A stretch of 64,000 bases of DNA, from assembly GCA_934045075.1 (NCBI GenBank), contig OW203730.1, positions 12,142,692-12,206,691 of the forward strand. Reading direction: 5' to 3'. Shown here piece by piece: positions 19,681-29,900 of this stretch. Below the pieces are notes generated by a model. It worked only from the letters and a program-made list of their open reading frames with translations. It was not told where the DNA came from and did not search any database. Position 1 is the first letter of the stretch; each line of letters starts with the position of its first letter. The position numbers were made by a program, and so were the translations under genes. Source of the stretch: Yponomeuta sedellus (lineage: Eukaryota; Arthropoda; Insecta; Lepidoptera; Yponomeutidae).

Positions 19681-22600
19681 GTAACAGCCATTTTTGTCTT
19701 CAATCTATATCAATCCTTGTATGTCCCCGCTGCTGGGGCATGGGTCTGTTCCTGATCGCAGGAAGGTTAGGCCATACTCCGCCATGGGAGCCAGGTCCAG
19801 ATTGGTGGAGGATTGTAAGACGTCTGGGGGGCTTACTATCAGAAGTTAACAAGCCAACCATTACGCCTCCGATATGGCTTAGTGACCAATTCATTAATTC
19901 AACCAATGTAATTTTCATAACAACAGAACATCAATACACATGGCAGCCTGTAGCTAATCTATGAATCAGAATAGTTTATTCATGAACATAGGTAATAAGT
20001 GTTAAATACAGGTCTTAAATATATTTCTTAATGATCATTCTATGTTCTACCCATTGGGCGTATGAATATTCATGCAGGCATGCAGTAATTTTGTATTTAC
20101 AAATTCATGAGATGCACAAAGACAAATAAAACAAATTCAAACTGTTAAGTGCAAACTAAAAATACGAAGTTTAGTGTAAGATTGTTTTATCGCACAGAAA
20201 GTCGTTAATACTATAATAACATTTTTCTATTAATGATATAAATAATTTATTTTTAAATTGTCTTAGCTCTAGATCTTTAATGCTATTTAGGGATTTTGTT
20301 AAAAATCAAGGGAGCCATACAGAAAACACTCTTTCTCATGAGAGCAGTGCTGCATTTTTGTGAACAAAGTCTATGTTGCATATGTATGTCTCTAGAACGA
20401 ACTGTGGAGGCTTTAACTAAATACTGTGGATTCATATGAAGTTTGTGCCATTGACATATTACTGAACTACTACCTACTTGAAAAAATGAAAATGAAAATA
20501 GCCTTTATTTGCCAATATCTTAAATAACAAATATAATAGCATGCATTAAATTTTATTATTTGAATTATGAAATGTTATGTTAAAGTGTCATTTTGATTAC
20601 AAAAATAATTAATAGTACATAATTTATTAATTGGCTGCCCATTTCTGAGCAAAGGCCTCCCCCAGATATTCCCATTCTACTCTTTGCATTGTTATCCTTG
20701 GCCATGTAGATCCTGCTTCTTTTTCTATATCATCAGCCCATCTCCTGTTTGGTCTTCCTTTGCCTCTTTTTCCATCTTTTGGATACCATTCAGTTGTGCG
20801 TTTTGTCCACCTGTCATCTTTCATCCTCATTACGTGTCCTGCCCAGTTCCATTTTTGTTTTTGGATGAATTCTGCACAGTCATTACTTTACTAAACATTA
20901 CTTTTGTTTTATTTCTTATAGTTTCATTTAAAAATTTTTTAAAATTTTTTAATTTTACCTACTTACTCAAGTTAAAATTGTTATTCTCCACTTTTCAGAC
21001 TCTGATGAAGGCAAAGAGGGACTATTGGACATACAGAATGGTGATGATGGCATTGACCCTGCCATTGGTGACCTAAATGAGTCACCACTCCTGCAGCAAA
21101 CTAAGCCTGCCACAAAGATTTTCAGACCAGAATCGTCATTCGACAGAGAATCACAGAGAGGTAATTGTTTTAGTTCATTTACTAGCTGTGCCCACAAAAT
21201 ATTTGTGGTTGGTTGTCTGGGAGAGATCTCTTTTAGTGATAAGGCCGCCGTATGTAGTCCTAGGTTAAAATATATCTGTGTAATTTCCTTTTTTATGTAC
21301 AATAAAGTGTTCTCTATCTACCTATCTATACTTAATCCTAAATAGTAAGATTTCTGAAAGACTGGTGATATATATTTGTTATCAAATGAATTTGCAAAAA
21401 AGGTAGATCTACCTTTCCTTACCTAATATCTACCTTTTTTGCAAATTCATTTGATAACAAATATATATCACCAGTCTTTCAGAAATCTTACTATTTAGGA
21501 TTAAGTATAGTATTAGCATTAAATATTCAATGGTATTATTTCTAATTAAGCCATTCCAGGTTGATTCTTTTGCTTTACCTATTTTAAAAATTGTATTCCC
21601 AAAGCTGTTAGGCTTTGATATCTATCTACCAGGCTACATAGAACCAGAAACCAGCAAACATGCTTGTAGTGACTAATGAAGGTTGATGAATAAAGGGGGT
21701 CATGGTTGTGGTAATGGTAGACTCTGCCTACTCCTCTGGAAGACAAGTGTGTTTATTTATGAATTTAAGTCCCAAGTCTTTACCAGAATACTATGACGAT
21801 AATCTCAACCATATTTGAAGCTAATTTTATCTTCGACGCTAATATTATCTTGATTGAGCATTAGTTCTTGGTATGGAACATTAATATGATTTAACTTATT
21901 TAGTTATATACTTTACACTCTTTATGTTTTTGAAACTTCCTCTTCTTCCCTACCTCCTATCCTCAAATAAAATAATTTCCTCGCCACATTTTACGCAGTC
22001 ACCATGATGTTTGCAGTTCCTTACAGTCATTATTTCTGTTTTCCAGATAATATATACCCCAACATGAAGGATGGATTTCTGGATGAACAAGAAGATAACT
22101 TCTTCCCGTTCTTCTTGACTGCAGTCGTACTGGTAGTCCTGATTTATGTCCTGTACCACAACAAGAGTAAAGTAAGCAAAGTGGTAAGCACATACATTAT
22201 TATGACAAGAAGACTATGCTCTGTACAATAAAAGAACGAATACTTACTGTGCTGGCTCAGCGACATGAAATGGGTCTTAGCCTCCACCATAAGAAGTTAC
22301 CACTTGTTCTGTGCTTTCTCATGCCAGTCAAAAAAACAATTACCTTCATTTAATTCCATTCAGCTTTGGTCTACATGTAAACCAACCATTGTTAGAAATT
22401 AATGAAATACTGGAAGCATTAATATTGATCAAATTATTTGCTCATCCTAGGTCAAATCAAATCAAAACATTTATTTGTCATAAACATAGGTAATCGTAAC
22501 ATACAGGTCTGAGGAAAAAAATGTATCTCTATGTTTTAACCACAGGGCATACAAATATTTTAAGTTAACATATTATTATCTGGCATGCATTGCATACAGT

Positions 22601-25600
22601 ACTTTTTATTCATGTTATCTCATCTCATTAATTTTTAAAAAAATACATAAAATTAATAAAAAATAATTAATTTCCAACATCTCAGTATATGTTAGCTGAA
22701 GTGCTCACTGTACTTCAGTTGTATGTGCTTCGAGCTATCTTGCGTAAACACTCACAAGTGCCTGCCCATACCGGCCCTAGTAGACGCAGGAGTCACCGTA
22801 TTTGCCCTCTCCCCAAACATAGAACCAGCTTTGCATTTAAACAATATTATGTTATGAGCTCACCTATTTATAATAAAATTGAAAAACAACTCCTAATTCA
22901 TCCTCTCACAAAACACGAGCTGAAAACCAAACTGAAAATATGGCTTCTGAGCATGGACTACGCTGATACAGAATTATTGCTAACTGTAAATAGATAAAGC
23001 AATCAACCAGCCACGCCTTCACTCACAAACACACATACAGGTCTTACACATAAACACTAATGTTTTCACTCACTTTTACACATCCATAAATACTTTCACC
23101 ATGCGCTCACACATACCCAGATACTACACACATACACACACACGCACACACACACACACAAACACACGCACACAAAATTTATATAAAAGGTTTACTTCTT
23201 TCTGCATGCTTGCATGTTAAAATTTTATTTTGTTTTTCCTTCCTTAACCTATAAACAATAAAATGCCCTAGTAAACAGCACAATAGCACACTATTTAGCA
23301 CTAGGATTATTATAAAACACTGACCCCCAGGCCTAAAACATAGTTCAGGGGCTAGGGTTCAATATTATTTTATAAGTGTGTAATATCGAAACTGTTTTTA
23401 TGTTATAATTCTTGTAATGCTTTTTTTTATAGAAATAAACTTATTATTATTATTATTCATTCTTGAAATTATGTCAAAGTCAAAAGAATATTATCTATAA
23501 TATAAAAATGAATTGCTAAATGTGTTGGTAAACGCAAATCTCGAGAGCATCTGAACCGATTTCGCTAATTCTTTTTTTAGAAAATTCCTTGAAGTACGAG
23601 GATGGTTCTTACGGAGAAAAATAAAAAAAAAATTAAAAGTCGACTATTAGGCGGTACAAAGTTCGCCGGGTCAGCTAGTTCACAATAAAAACAAAATGTT
23701 TAAACTAACAAAGAACGCCACATCTATTCTTTTCAAAATAGATTTTAACTTAATAACAGAGTTTAAAAACCTATTTAGAGGCTAAAAATTTCACCTTATA
23801 TTTTAAATTTGTTCCTTAGCACGGGTTAGTGCATTAAAAATAAAAATAGTGTAATCATGTGGGTACAGTGATATCGTTCCGATGTTAAACCTAACTGCAA
23901 AGTAGGTAGTCGGGGCTGTAAGTAATGCAATTTGCTTAAGTCAGATGTCGCTGCCTGTACGTAATACAGAGATTATTGTAAAGAGGTTCGAAATTTCACT
24001 AATGCCGTGAGTCGCCCATTGGCTCAATTGGTAGAGCGCTGGCACGGATAGCCAGAGGTTGCGGGTTCGAATCCCGGCATGGGTGAAATTTTTAGCCTCT
24101 AAATAGGTTTTTAAATTTGTTCCTTAGCACGGGTTAGTGCATTAAAAATAAAAATAGTGTAATAACAGAGTTTTTAACTTAAAGTTACATTACACTAGAC
24201 TCAATGTCATCAATTGTTATCAACTATTGTATTTAAAAATATGTTACTCCTCAAAGCTGAGTGGAACGAAATATATTTTGTAATACAATCTTAATTGTAT
24301 ACGGCAAAACTTAGATATGTCAGGCAATGTATTTTATTTTCAGGTGTGTACAATAAAGAGATCTAATATAATCTTAAGAGGTGTCGCAGAGCAAACTAAC
24401 CCACCACCGACGAATAGAAAAATCGTAACATAGGTTCTTCACGCTAGGTTCTAAAGTATAACTTCTTAAAATAGAATTCTGTTTTGCAATAATATTATAA
24501 AAATATGATTTTCTTTATTGGTGGCACTAGTTTGTTCCGGGTAGGTATATCACAGATTACAAGCTATTTATAGTCTTTTTTAAAAACCTATTTAGAGGCT
24601 AAAAATTCCACCCATGCCGGGATTCGAACCCGCGACCTCTGGCTATCCGTGCCAGCGCTCTTTCCAACTGAGCTAATGGGCGACTCACCGGCATCAGTGA
24701 AATTTCGAACCTCTACACTATTCTCTGTATTACGTACAGGCAGCGACATCTGGCTGAAGTATATAAATAGGTTTTTAGATAAATAGGTTTTTTTAAAAAT
24801 TGTCCTTAGCACGGGTTAGTGCATTAAAAATAAAAATAGTAGTCTGTTTTCTTGAAAATAATAATAGATTTCTATCGACACCCCTGTGACTTTCCATGGA
24901 ACCTACTTGGAATATACTTAACATGAGAGGTTGACGTCCAGCAACATTGAGGTTCGTTGTAATTATATAGTATAAGAATAATATTTGTATTGATTTGAGA
25001 ATATTGTGACAAACCCTGATCTCTGTCTACCGCTCCAGGGTACAGGCGTGAGTTTATACTCAATACTCAATACTTTATTGCAGCCATGTAATGTAATATA
25101 GAGAATATTCTTTCTTTTTAGGCGCGCCACATCATTGCTTAAGCTTTTGAACCAGGGCAATGTTATATCTTTGTGTTTGGGTTTTATAGTTGGTGATGTG
25201 GCTCAGGTTCGTAAAGCAGCAATTCCCATACAAATGTAGTTTGGTAAAGTTCACAAACCGCATGCTGGATCGCAATGATTCAATGAATTTATCAATCTGT
25301 TTCAAAGGACACATTTGCTTGTGCTTACAACTTTACTGAAAATAACAGGCTCTAATTTCTTTTTGATAAGTTTATTTCTGTGTCCTCTAAACGCTTTGGT
25401 AAAGTTTCATTGCGATTCGGCATGTCGTTTGTAGATAAAAACAAAACTATCTGTATGGGAATTGCCTCGTTAGGCGCACTCTTGTTAGTTGGTATTTCCA
25501 GGTAGTCGTTGCTATCGAGTAAACCATGATACAGCGCAGATGGTGCGGAAAACTTTGTTATTCTGAAATCTTTGTAGTATCTTGATATTAGTGGTGCTGG

Positions 25601-26929
25601 CATATCCCTAAACATCTTTAAAGTAGGTCCGTAAGAGTTTTGTCAGCTTTGTATACAAGGTCATTCGTCAGAAATAGTTTTGATGGCCTAGCTAATAGCT
25701 AGTATTCAGCATTCTCATTGTTTACCTTGTCTTTCTTTGCTATATGTGCTTTCCAGTTCAGTCCTCGATCGAGATGGTAGCCAAGATATTTATTTGATCA
25801 AGGTATTTATTTGATCCCCTGAATCAAATAAATATCTTGGCTAGAGGTCAAACTCTTGCAGAAGAGTCGGACCTCAATATTTGGATAGTTAGATTTCAAA
25901 GTTTTCCCCACAGTAAAGGTTGTTCATATTGACGTGCAGAACCCCTAATTTTCGGACGTATATGGGGATTTCGTCACACCCTGTATGAAGGTATCAAAAT
26001 ACTATAATACTTCAGAAATACTAATGACCTCACTTCTTAAAACACAAGAGGGGCCTGTCTATTCCTTGTAAAATGTTCATCGCAGACTAAGTGATCGTTT
26101 TAGGAGTGTTTTAAGGAACTTTGGTTTTATTAATAAGGCGGTAAATCTATGGATAAATAGAAATATTTAATCTCGCGTCTCTCTCACTCACTGGTCTACC
26201 GCGATCCTGGCATGCCTCTTCAGCTTCCTAATCTGCCTAACTTTAATTAATAATTTAATCAATCAACCCCAACTTATCCTCTGCTGGTCCCTGGCCTCCC
26301 CCTAGGTATGCCACCTCTTTATGTCATCGGCCATCCTTATCAAGCCCCTACCAGTCAACTAATCTGCCACTCAACTAATTTGCTTTGCTACTTTGCTTCG
26401 ATGTCAACCCTTGTATGTCCCCACTGCTGGGGCACGGGTCTCTTCATGCATCGCAGCAAGGTTAGGTCATACTCCACCACGGGGGCCAAGTCCGGGTTGG
26501 TGGAGGATTGTAAGACAGTGGCGGGTCTTACTGCCAGAAGTTATCAAGCCGCCCATAAGGCCTCTGTCGTGGCTTGACGACTGCCATTATATGACAGCCG
26601 GCACAAACGGCTTAACGTGCACGAAACACGGAAGCGCTCAGAAAAATAAGACTAGCGGTAGTCACGGGACGGTCACCCATCCTGCACCTGACCACGCCTG
26701 TTTTCGCTTAACTTAAGTGATTGACTCCAATCACTCGGTTCCACTAGGTCGCGAGCGCTTGCTACTATACTTATCTTTATATTTTTTCTAGGTCCTGGGC
26801 CTGATAGTGGAAGGTCGACAGCCAGGCAGGCGCCGCAACAGCCGAGGTCATTCGTACCGCCGCCTGGACACCCTCGAGCAAGCCATGAGCTCCAACAGTG
26901 CAGCCGCGCCGAGCAAAATCATATACTAA
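18564..26929 (+). CDS. TGOLN2: TGN38/TGN46-like trans-Golgi network membrane protein
   Basis: Four exons: 18564-19680, 20999-21160, 22047-22171 (or -22183), 26792-26929, all with GT..AG borders and consistent phases (1, 1, 0). The product is 513 or 517 residues: signal peptide (1-19), a lumenal head with eight Cys (41, 57, 72, 83, 112, 143, 147, 159), a long Glu/Asp/Lys/Thr-rich stalk with three copies of a KL.LG.NPQ.DD repeat (about 334-368), one transmembrane helix (about 446-463), then YHNKSK and a basic tail with SYRRLDTL. YxxPhi in this position is the signal by which TGN38-type proteins are retrieved from the surface to the trans-Golgi network. I assign the family by this architecture and tail; the lumenal domain itself is divergent. 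Probably a single-copy housekeeping trafficking gene; the exact insect ortholog name is not claimed. Confidence 0.78.
19700..19905 (-). mobile_element. 5S-derived SINE fragment in intron 1
   Basis: Reads TGTATGTCCCCGCTGCTGGG, then AAGGTTAGGCCATACTCCGCC and GATTGGTGGAGGATTGTAAG, the 3' half of the 5S-derived SINE family (full copy 34737-35111). The 5S-like head is missing. It starts only about 20 bp after the exon 1 donor. Confidence 0.7.
19964..20626. other. Intron 1 repeats, no gene
   Basis: AT-rich intronic sequence with tails of LINE-like repeats in reverse orientation (GTTTATTCATGAACATAGGTAA near 19972; ATAGCCTTTATTTGCC near 20498). Confidence 0.4.
20627..20830 (-). pseudogene. LINE reverse transcriptase C-terminus in intron 1
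   Basis: 67 codons: DDRWTKRTTEWYPKDGKRGKGR, RWADDIEKEAGSTW and LGEAFAQKWAAN at the stop. This RW..W.P..G.R.RGRP..RW.DD / W..LGEAFAQ.W pattern is the usual C-terminal end of an insect endonuclease-reverse transcriptase LINE. Only the last part of the protein is present. A related tail lies at 62640-63165. Confidence 0.75.
20999..21160 (+). CDS. TGOLN2: TGN-like gene exon 2
   Basis: 54 codons, phase 1 at both borders: acceptor CTTTTCAG|AC, donor AGAG|GTAATT. It encodes acidic stalk sequence (SDEGKEGLLDIQNGDDGIDP.., RPESSFDRESQR), in keeping with the low-complexity lumenal stalk. Confidence 0.75.
21183..21345 (+). repeat. LINE/SINE 3' end repeat in intron 2
   Basis: Contains GGGAGAGATCTCTTTTAGTGATAAGGCCGCC and ends near TTATGTACAATAAAGTGTT, a 3' end shared by many lepidopteran retroposons; related tails lie at 36125-36225, 53490-53575 and 57815-57905. 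Confidence 0.6.
21326..21510. repeat. Perfect 83-bp inverted duplication
   Basis: Arms 21326-21408 and 21428-21510 match 83/83 in inverted orientation around a 19-bp spacer. The arm copies sequence at the tail of the preceding retroposon (CTATACTTAATCCTAAATAG). No TIR-TSD arrangement is seen, so a local fold-back copying event is more likely than a transposon. Confidence 0.9.
22047..22183 (+). CDS. TGOLN2: TGN-like gene exon 3 (transmembrane)
   Basis: Acceptor TTTTCCAG|AT. Encodes the end of the stalk (MKDGFLDEQEDN) and the transmembrane helix FFPFFLTAVVLVVLIYVLY, then YHNKSK. Two in-frame donors occur 12 bp apart: AAA|GTAAGC (exon ends 22171) and GTG|GTAAGC (exon ends 22183), adding or omitting VSKV. 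The shorter form lines up without a gap with the vertebrate TGN38/46 juxtamembrane tail. Confidence 0.78.
22184..22688. other. Start of intron 3, no gene
   Basis: AT-rich. Contains a reversed LINE-type tail (ATCAAATCAAAACATTTATT near 22455, then CATAAACATAGGTAA), similar to the one at about 19972. Confidence 0.4.
22689..23457 (+). pseudogene. LINE 3' end with ORF tail and (ATT)n in intron 3
   Basis: The frame 22689-22997 ends a reverse transcriptase-type protein: RRRSHRICPLPKHRTSFAFK, then YNKIEKQLLIHPLTKHELKTKLKIWLL and the stop. This matches the common end of Jockey-like LINE proteins (..P..RT..F......YN.L......K..LK.WLL). A 3' UTR with CA-rich sequence (about 23025-23178) follows, ending in AATAAACTTATTATTATTATT at about 23457. 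5'-truncated, as usual for LINE copies. Confidence 0.65.
23494..23679 (+). mobile_element. RTE-like nonautonomous repeat
   Basis: Starts CTATAATATAAAAATGAATTG and ends GTTCGCCGGGTCAGCTAGT, the inverse of the units at 5303-5812. CTGAACCGATTTCG and GATGGTTCTTACGGAG are the internal landmarks. Confidence 0.65.
23762..24160 (+). mobile_element. tRNA-like foldback SINE, copy 3
   Basis: Flanked by AATAACAGAG (23752-23761, 24161-24170; TTT follows in both). Starts with the inverted arm TTTAAAAACCTATTTAGAGG, goes into a tail block, then the 5' body (TCATGTGGGTACAGTG..), the tRNA-like head at about 24009-24085 (boxes A and B intact) and the final tail. Confidence 0.78.
24577..24839 (+). mobile_element. 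tRNA-like foldback SINE, copy 4
   Basis: The tRNA-like head is in antisense (about 24610-24683) and the AGCACGGGTTAGTGC tail in sense, as in 8835-9043. The target duplication is short (TAGTCT, 24571-24576 and 24840-24845). The AAATAGGTTTTT block is duplicated at 24763-24795. Confidence 0.7.
25060..25960 (-). pseudogene. Jockey-like LINE reverse transcriptase remnant
   Basis: On the minus strand the translation contains KYLGYHLDRGLNWKAHIAKK (about 25730-25790) and SKLFLTNDLVYKADKTL downstream, typical of the region after the YADD box in Jockey-like reverse transcriptases. The remaining sequence to about 25060 is out of frame but ends in an inverted TACTCAATACTTTATTGCA tail. Multiple stops. 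It lies antisense in intron 3. A 21-bp perfect hairpin (25778-25798 with 25823-25843) duplicates part of it. Confidence 0.6.
26395..26765 (-). mobile_element. 5S-derived SINE in intron 3
   Basis: Near full length. On the minus strand the 5S-like region (about 26660-26720, with the GGATGGGTGACCGTCCC box C equivalent) is followed by the SINE body and the tail GAGACCCGTGCCCCAGCAGTGGGGACATACAAGGGTTGA. It ends about 25 bp before exon 4. Confidence 0.7.
26792..26929 (+). CDS. TGOLN2: TGN-like gene exon 4 (cytoplasmic tail)
   Basis: 45 codons plus stop. Acceptor TATTTTTTCTAG|GTC. Encodes VLGLIVEGRQPGRRRNSRGH, then SYRRLDTLEQAM and a short Ser/Ala C terminus. YRRL fits the YxxPhi endocytic and TGN-retrieval motif, and the basic patch resembles the RNA-like Arg run of TGN tails. 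Exon 4 is much more GC-rich than its surroundings. A candidate polyadenylation signal ATTAAA lies at 27140-27145. Confidence 0.8.
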   Translation, partial: VLGLIVEGRQPGRRRNSRGHSYRRLDTLEQAMSSNSAAAPSKIIY

Positions 26930-29900
26930 GCTAAGCAAACATTCGACTATAAAGGTGTTTATCCTGTGTAGTTTTAAAGTATGCAAATGCTTGCTTTGAA
27001 TTCAATCATGTTTGTTCGATGATGCGCTGCGTGGAAGTTAAATTTCGTTTGCGCGTGAAGGTGTAATTTCAAGGAGGCCGCCTGGCGGTAACTCACGGAA
27101 CTCGGTGCCAATTTCAGCGTTAACTAAACATGGCTTGTCATTAAATTTGGTTTCTGAGTCCTTTGTTTTCCGATTATTGATAGGCCTGTTTTTGTTGGGT
27201 GAAATTGGGGCTTAGCGGACGACATTATAAAAGTGCCAGTATTTAAGAAAATATAATAATATCCTTTCCATCTCACACACTCTTAAAATGATTATAAGGT
27301 TTATTTTTATCCTAAATTCTTAAGTCTGTTATTATTGTAGGAGTAGTATATGGAAAGTTTAGAAGAGAGAGAATCAACATGACCGTATAATCCGAGACTT
27401 GCTCCTTAGTGTGGATGCGGGATAAGCCTCTCTCTATTCTAACTAGGTTAAAAGAGGGAGATGTAAATTAGCGGCCTCTCCCTAGTCCACCAGATAACAT
27501 TTCTTTATACAATATTAACATGTTTATTTGAAATATTGAAATTATAGTCACTATCTAGATATCACCACTATGTTTCTACCGATCTATGTTTTATCTTCCT
27601 TGAATTTATCGTATTTCAATTCCTAATTGTTCGCATTGGATTCATTGGGCCTCGGCACAGGGGGCCGACATTAGTGGAAAAACACTAACTCGCGAAAGAA
27701 ATGCACTAATATGTACATAAATTGCTACAAAACAAATAGAAAATCCTTAATATATGTTTGTAGCCTAGTAAATGAAAAACGAGGGCAGTTAGTACTATGC
27801 GGCCCAAGAACTGCTAGTCCGCTTCTGCTCGTGCGGCGTAAGTTCAGTATCGAATAACTTTTCCTATTGGCGAAAATGCCTATAACAATTTTTTTCAGTG
27901 AATGCCTTAGAGATGGGTTTACTTGGCGTTGAGGTTTACTGTACCTTCCTACCAGAAGTTAGATATTGGTCAATACGCTATTTGAAAGGTTTCTGAAAAC
28001 CAACTCAGATTTCTCGTTGGTGTTTAATACGTGCTCAGAAAGTGATAATTTTTAAATCTTTCGTGTACTTTTTTTAAAAAAAGGATATAAAATTAATTTT
28101 TAAAATAAGCCGCCTAAACGCTCTTGAGCAATATGGCGTCGTACAGGAATTAGTGACGTCACGGGTCAGTAAACAAACAAAAGTCGAATCAACTCTCGGG
28201 TTCTGGGATCGCTATGAGCGGTGACGTCGTTATAGATTCGACCAATCCTGGTCGTTTTCGATAAAATTGCTAGTGATACAAAATTATCAAGGTTTATCCT
28301 GTTTTTTTTTTTGCAGAAAGATCATTTTTTTATTCTAAATGCTTTAAATCGTGTTCAAAACTTATTTATAATGGATACACATGTATGTATTATATTATAA
28401 ATAATACTTTTATTTTCACACTGTCAAATAACCTATTCCTCTAATTCGTGCACAGAACATCTTCGTCATTATTCCAAATATCAGTACGGCAGTAAGTCTT
28501 GTGTTGACCCTTTCTAGCATACATAACTCAGGCTTAACGGCCCCTTTTGGAAATAGATGAATATATACATACCACAGCCTACTAAACCTGCCGTGTTATG
28601 CCTTTCGTCTACGGTATTTTTTGTTGTGTACTTAACTAATAATAATAGTGTATTATTGTAAAGCACCGTTGGTATACAAATAATGGAACTACTGAGAGCT
28701 TTATCTTGCAACTATAAATACTTGATCTAAGCGCTACAAGTGTATTATTATTTTTTCTCTATTTTGGAACCAAATTTATTTAATAATAGGCTACATGCAG
28801 TGATAGTGGCATTTTGCTGTTGAAAGGACTTTAGTGAGACATTTAAAGTATCGTAGACTAAAGCCGATTTCACACCTGTGATCTACTTTAAAAGTTAATG
28901 GTCAGTAAGTATAACACTATTATTTAGGGTCTTGTTGGTCGTGATATTTTTTATTGAACGCTCGTTTATGCTAGTATATTATTATGTAATATTCTAGACA
29001 TTAATTTAGTTAAGAAACAAGTAATTTAAATTTTCTATAATTTAGGCTTATTGAATTCCAATGCTGATTCATAAAAGTATTTTTTATGTTGTTAAAGAAA
29101 CCTAAAATTGTTTTAATGTGATCCAAATGATACCTTTGGACTTTTAGGATATTTCTTCGTTTCAGATTATGGAGAAACGTGTTTGGGATAAGACTAAACC
29201 AGAAATTAATTTTGGTCCTAATTCTCTAACTGTAGCTTCACTGCACAACTTTTTGTGCACCTATTATTTTAATTGGTTTATGTAATAATTAATGCCCATA
29301 TCTCAGGAACTTTTGTATTTTTATAGAATGTAGGGTTTTTTTATGTAGGTGCTAAAATTACACAGTCATGTTCTATCTTTACTTTAATATTTGCGAATCC
29401 TTTATCACATTTTATCTTCGTTGGCAAGAAGTAGAATTTAGACTTAGATTAATAAGACTTAGTTATTATATTTTTTTATACTTACTTATTTTTAATATAT
29501 TTATTATTTTTTTCCTTTACTTAAAATTGAAATAAAATAACTGGTAGAAAAAGAAGTACAATTTATTTTGTTTTTTTTACTACAATAATAACCTACTGGT
29601 TTTTACTTTTGCCTATAATGTCTGCTTGCGTAATAAGTAGCACTTTAGCAACAAAATTAGCTCATTCCAAAGACATAATCAACTAGTTCATAACAGTGTG
29701 TGTACCCGATAACGCAACGCGAATTTAAGTACAGGGTTAGAGTTTTCCTACTTCCGGTAAGGTGAATTTACCCTAGGTGTAAACAAATCGATGATAAACG
29801 TGTATCATGTTGTTTGCTCAATTTTTTTACAACGCATGTTTGGTATTGTATGGTGGAGGTACCATCAATACTTGTATGGTGGGCGAAGTCGTTCATTTTT

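Noticed and set aside
19681..19964. Coding C-terminal extension of exon 1
   Set aside because: The sequence after the donor matches a dispersed SINE, and a consistent four-exon structure with membrane helix and tail is available.
24009..24085. tRNA gene (tRNA-like sequence with good boxes A and B)
   Set aside because: The acceptor stem has a mismatch and wobble, position 33 is not U, and the same sequence recurs in nine dispersed copies with retroposon tails and target duplications. It is a SINE head, not a functional tRNA.
26777..26986. 69-codon minus-strand frame
   Set aside because: Antisense shadow of exon 4 of the TGN-like gene.
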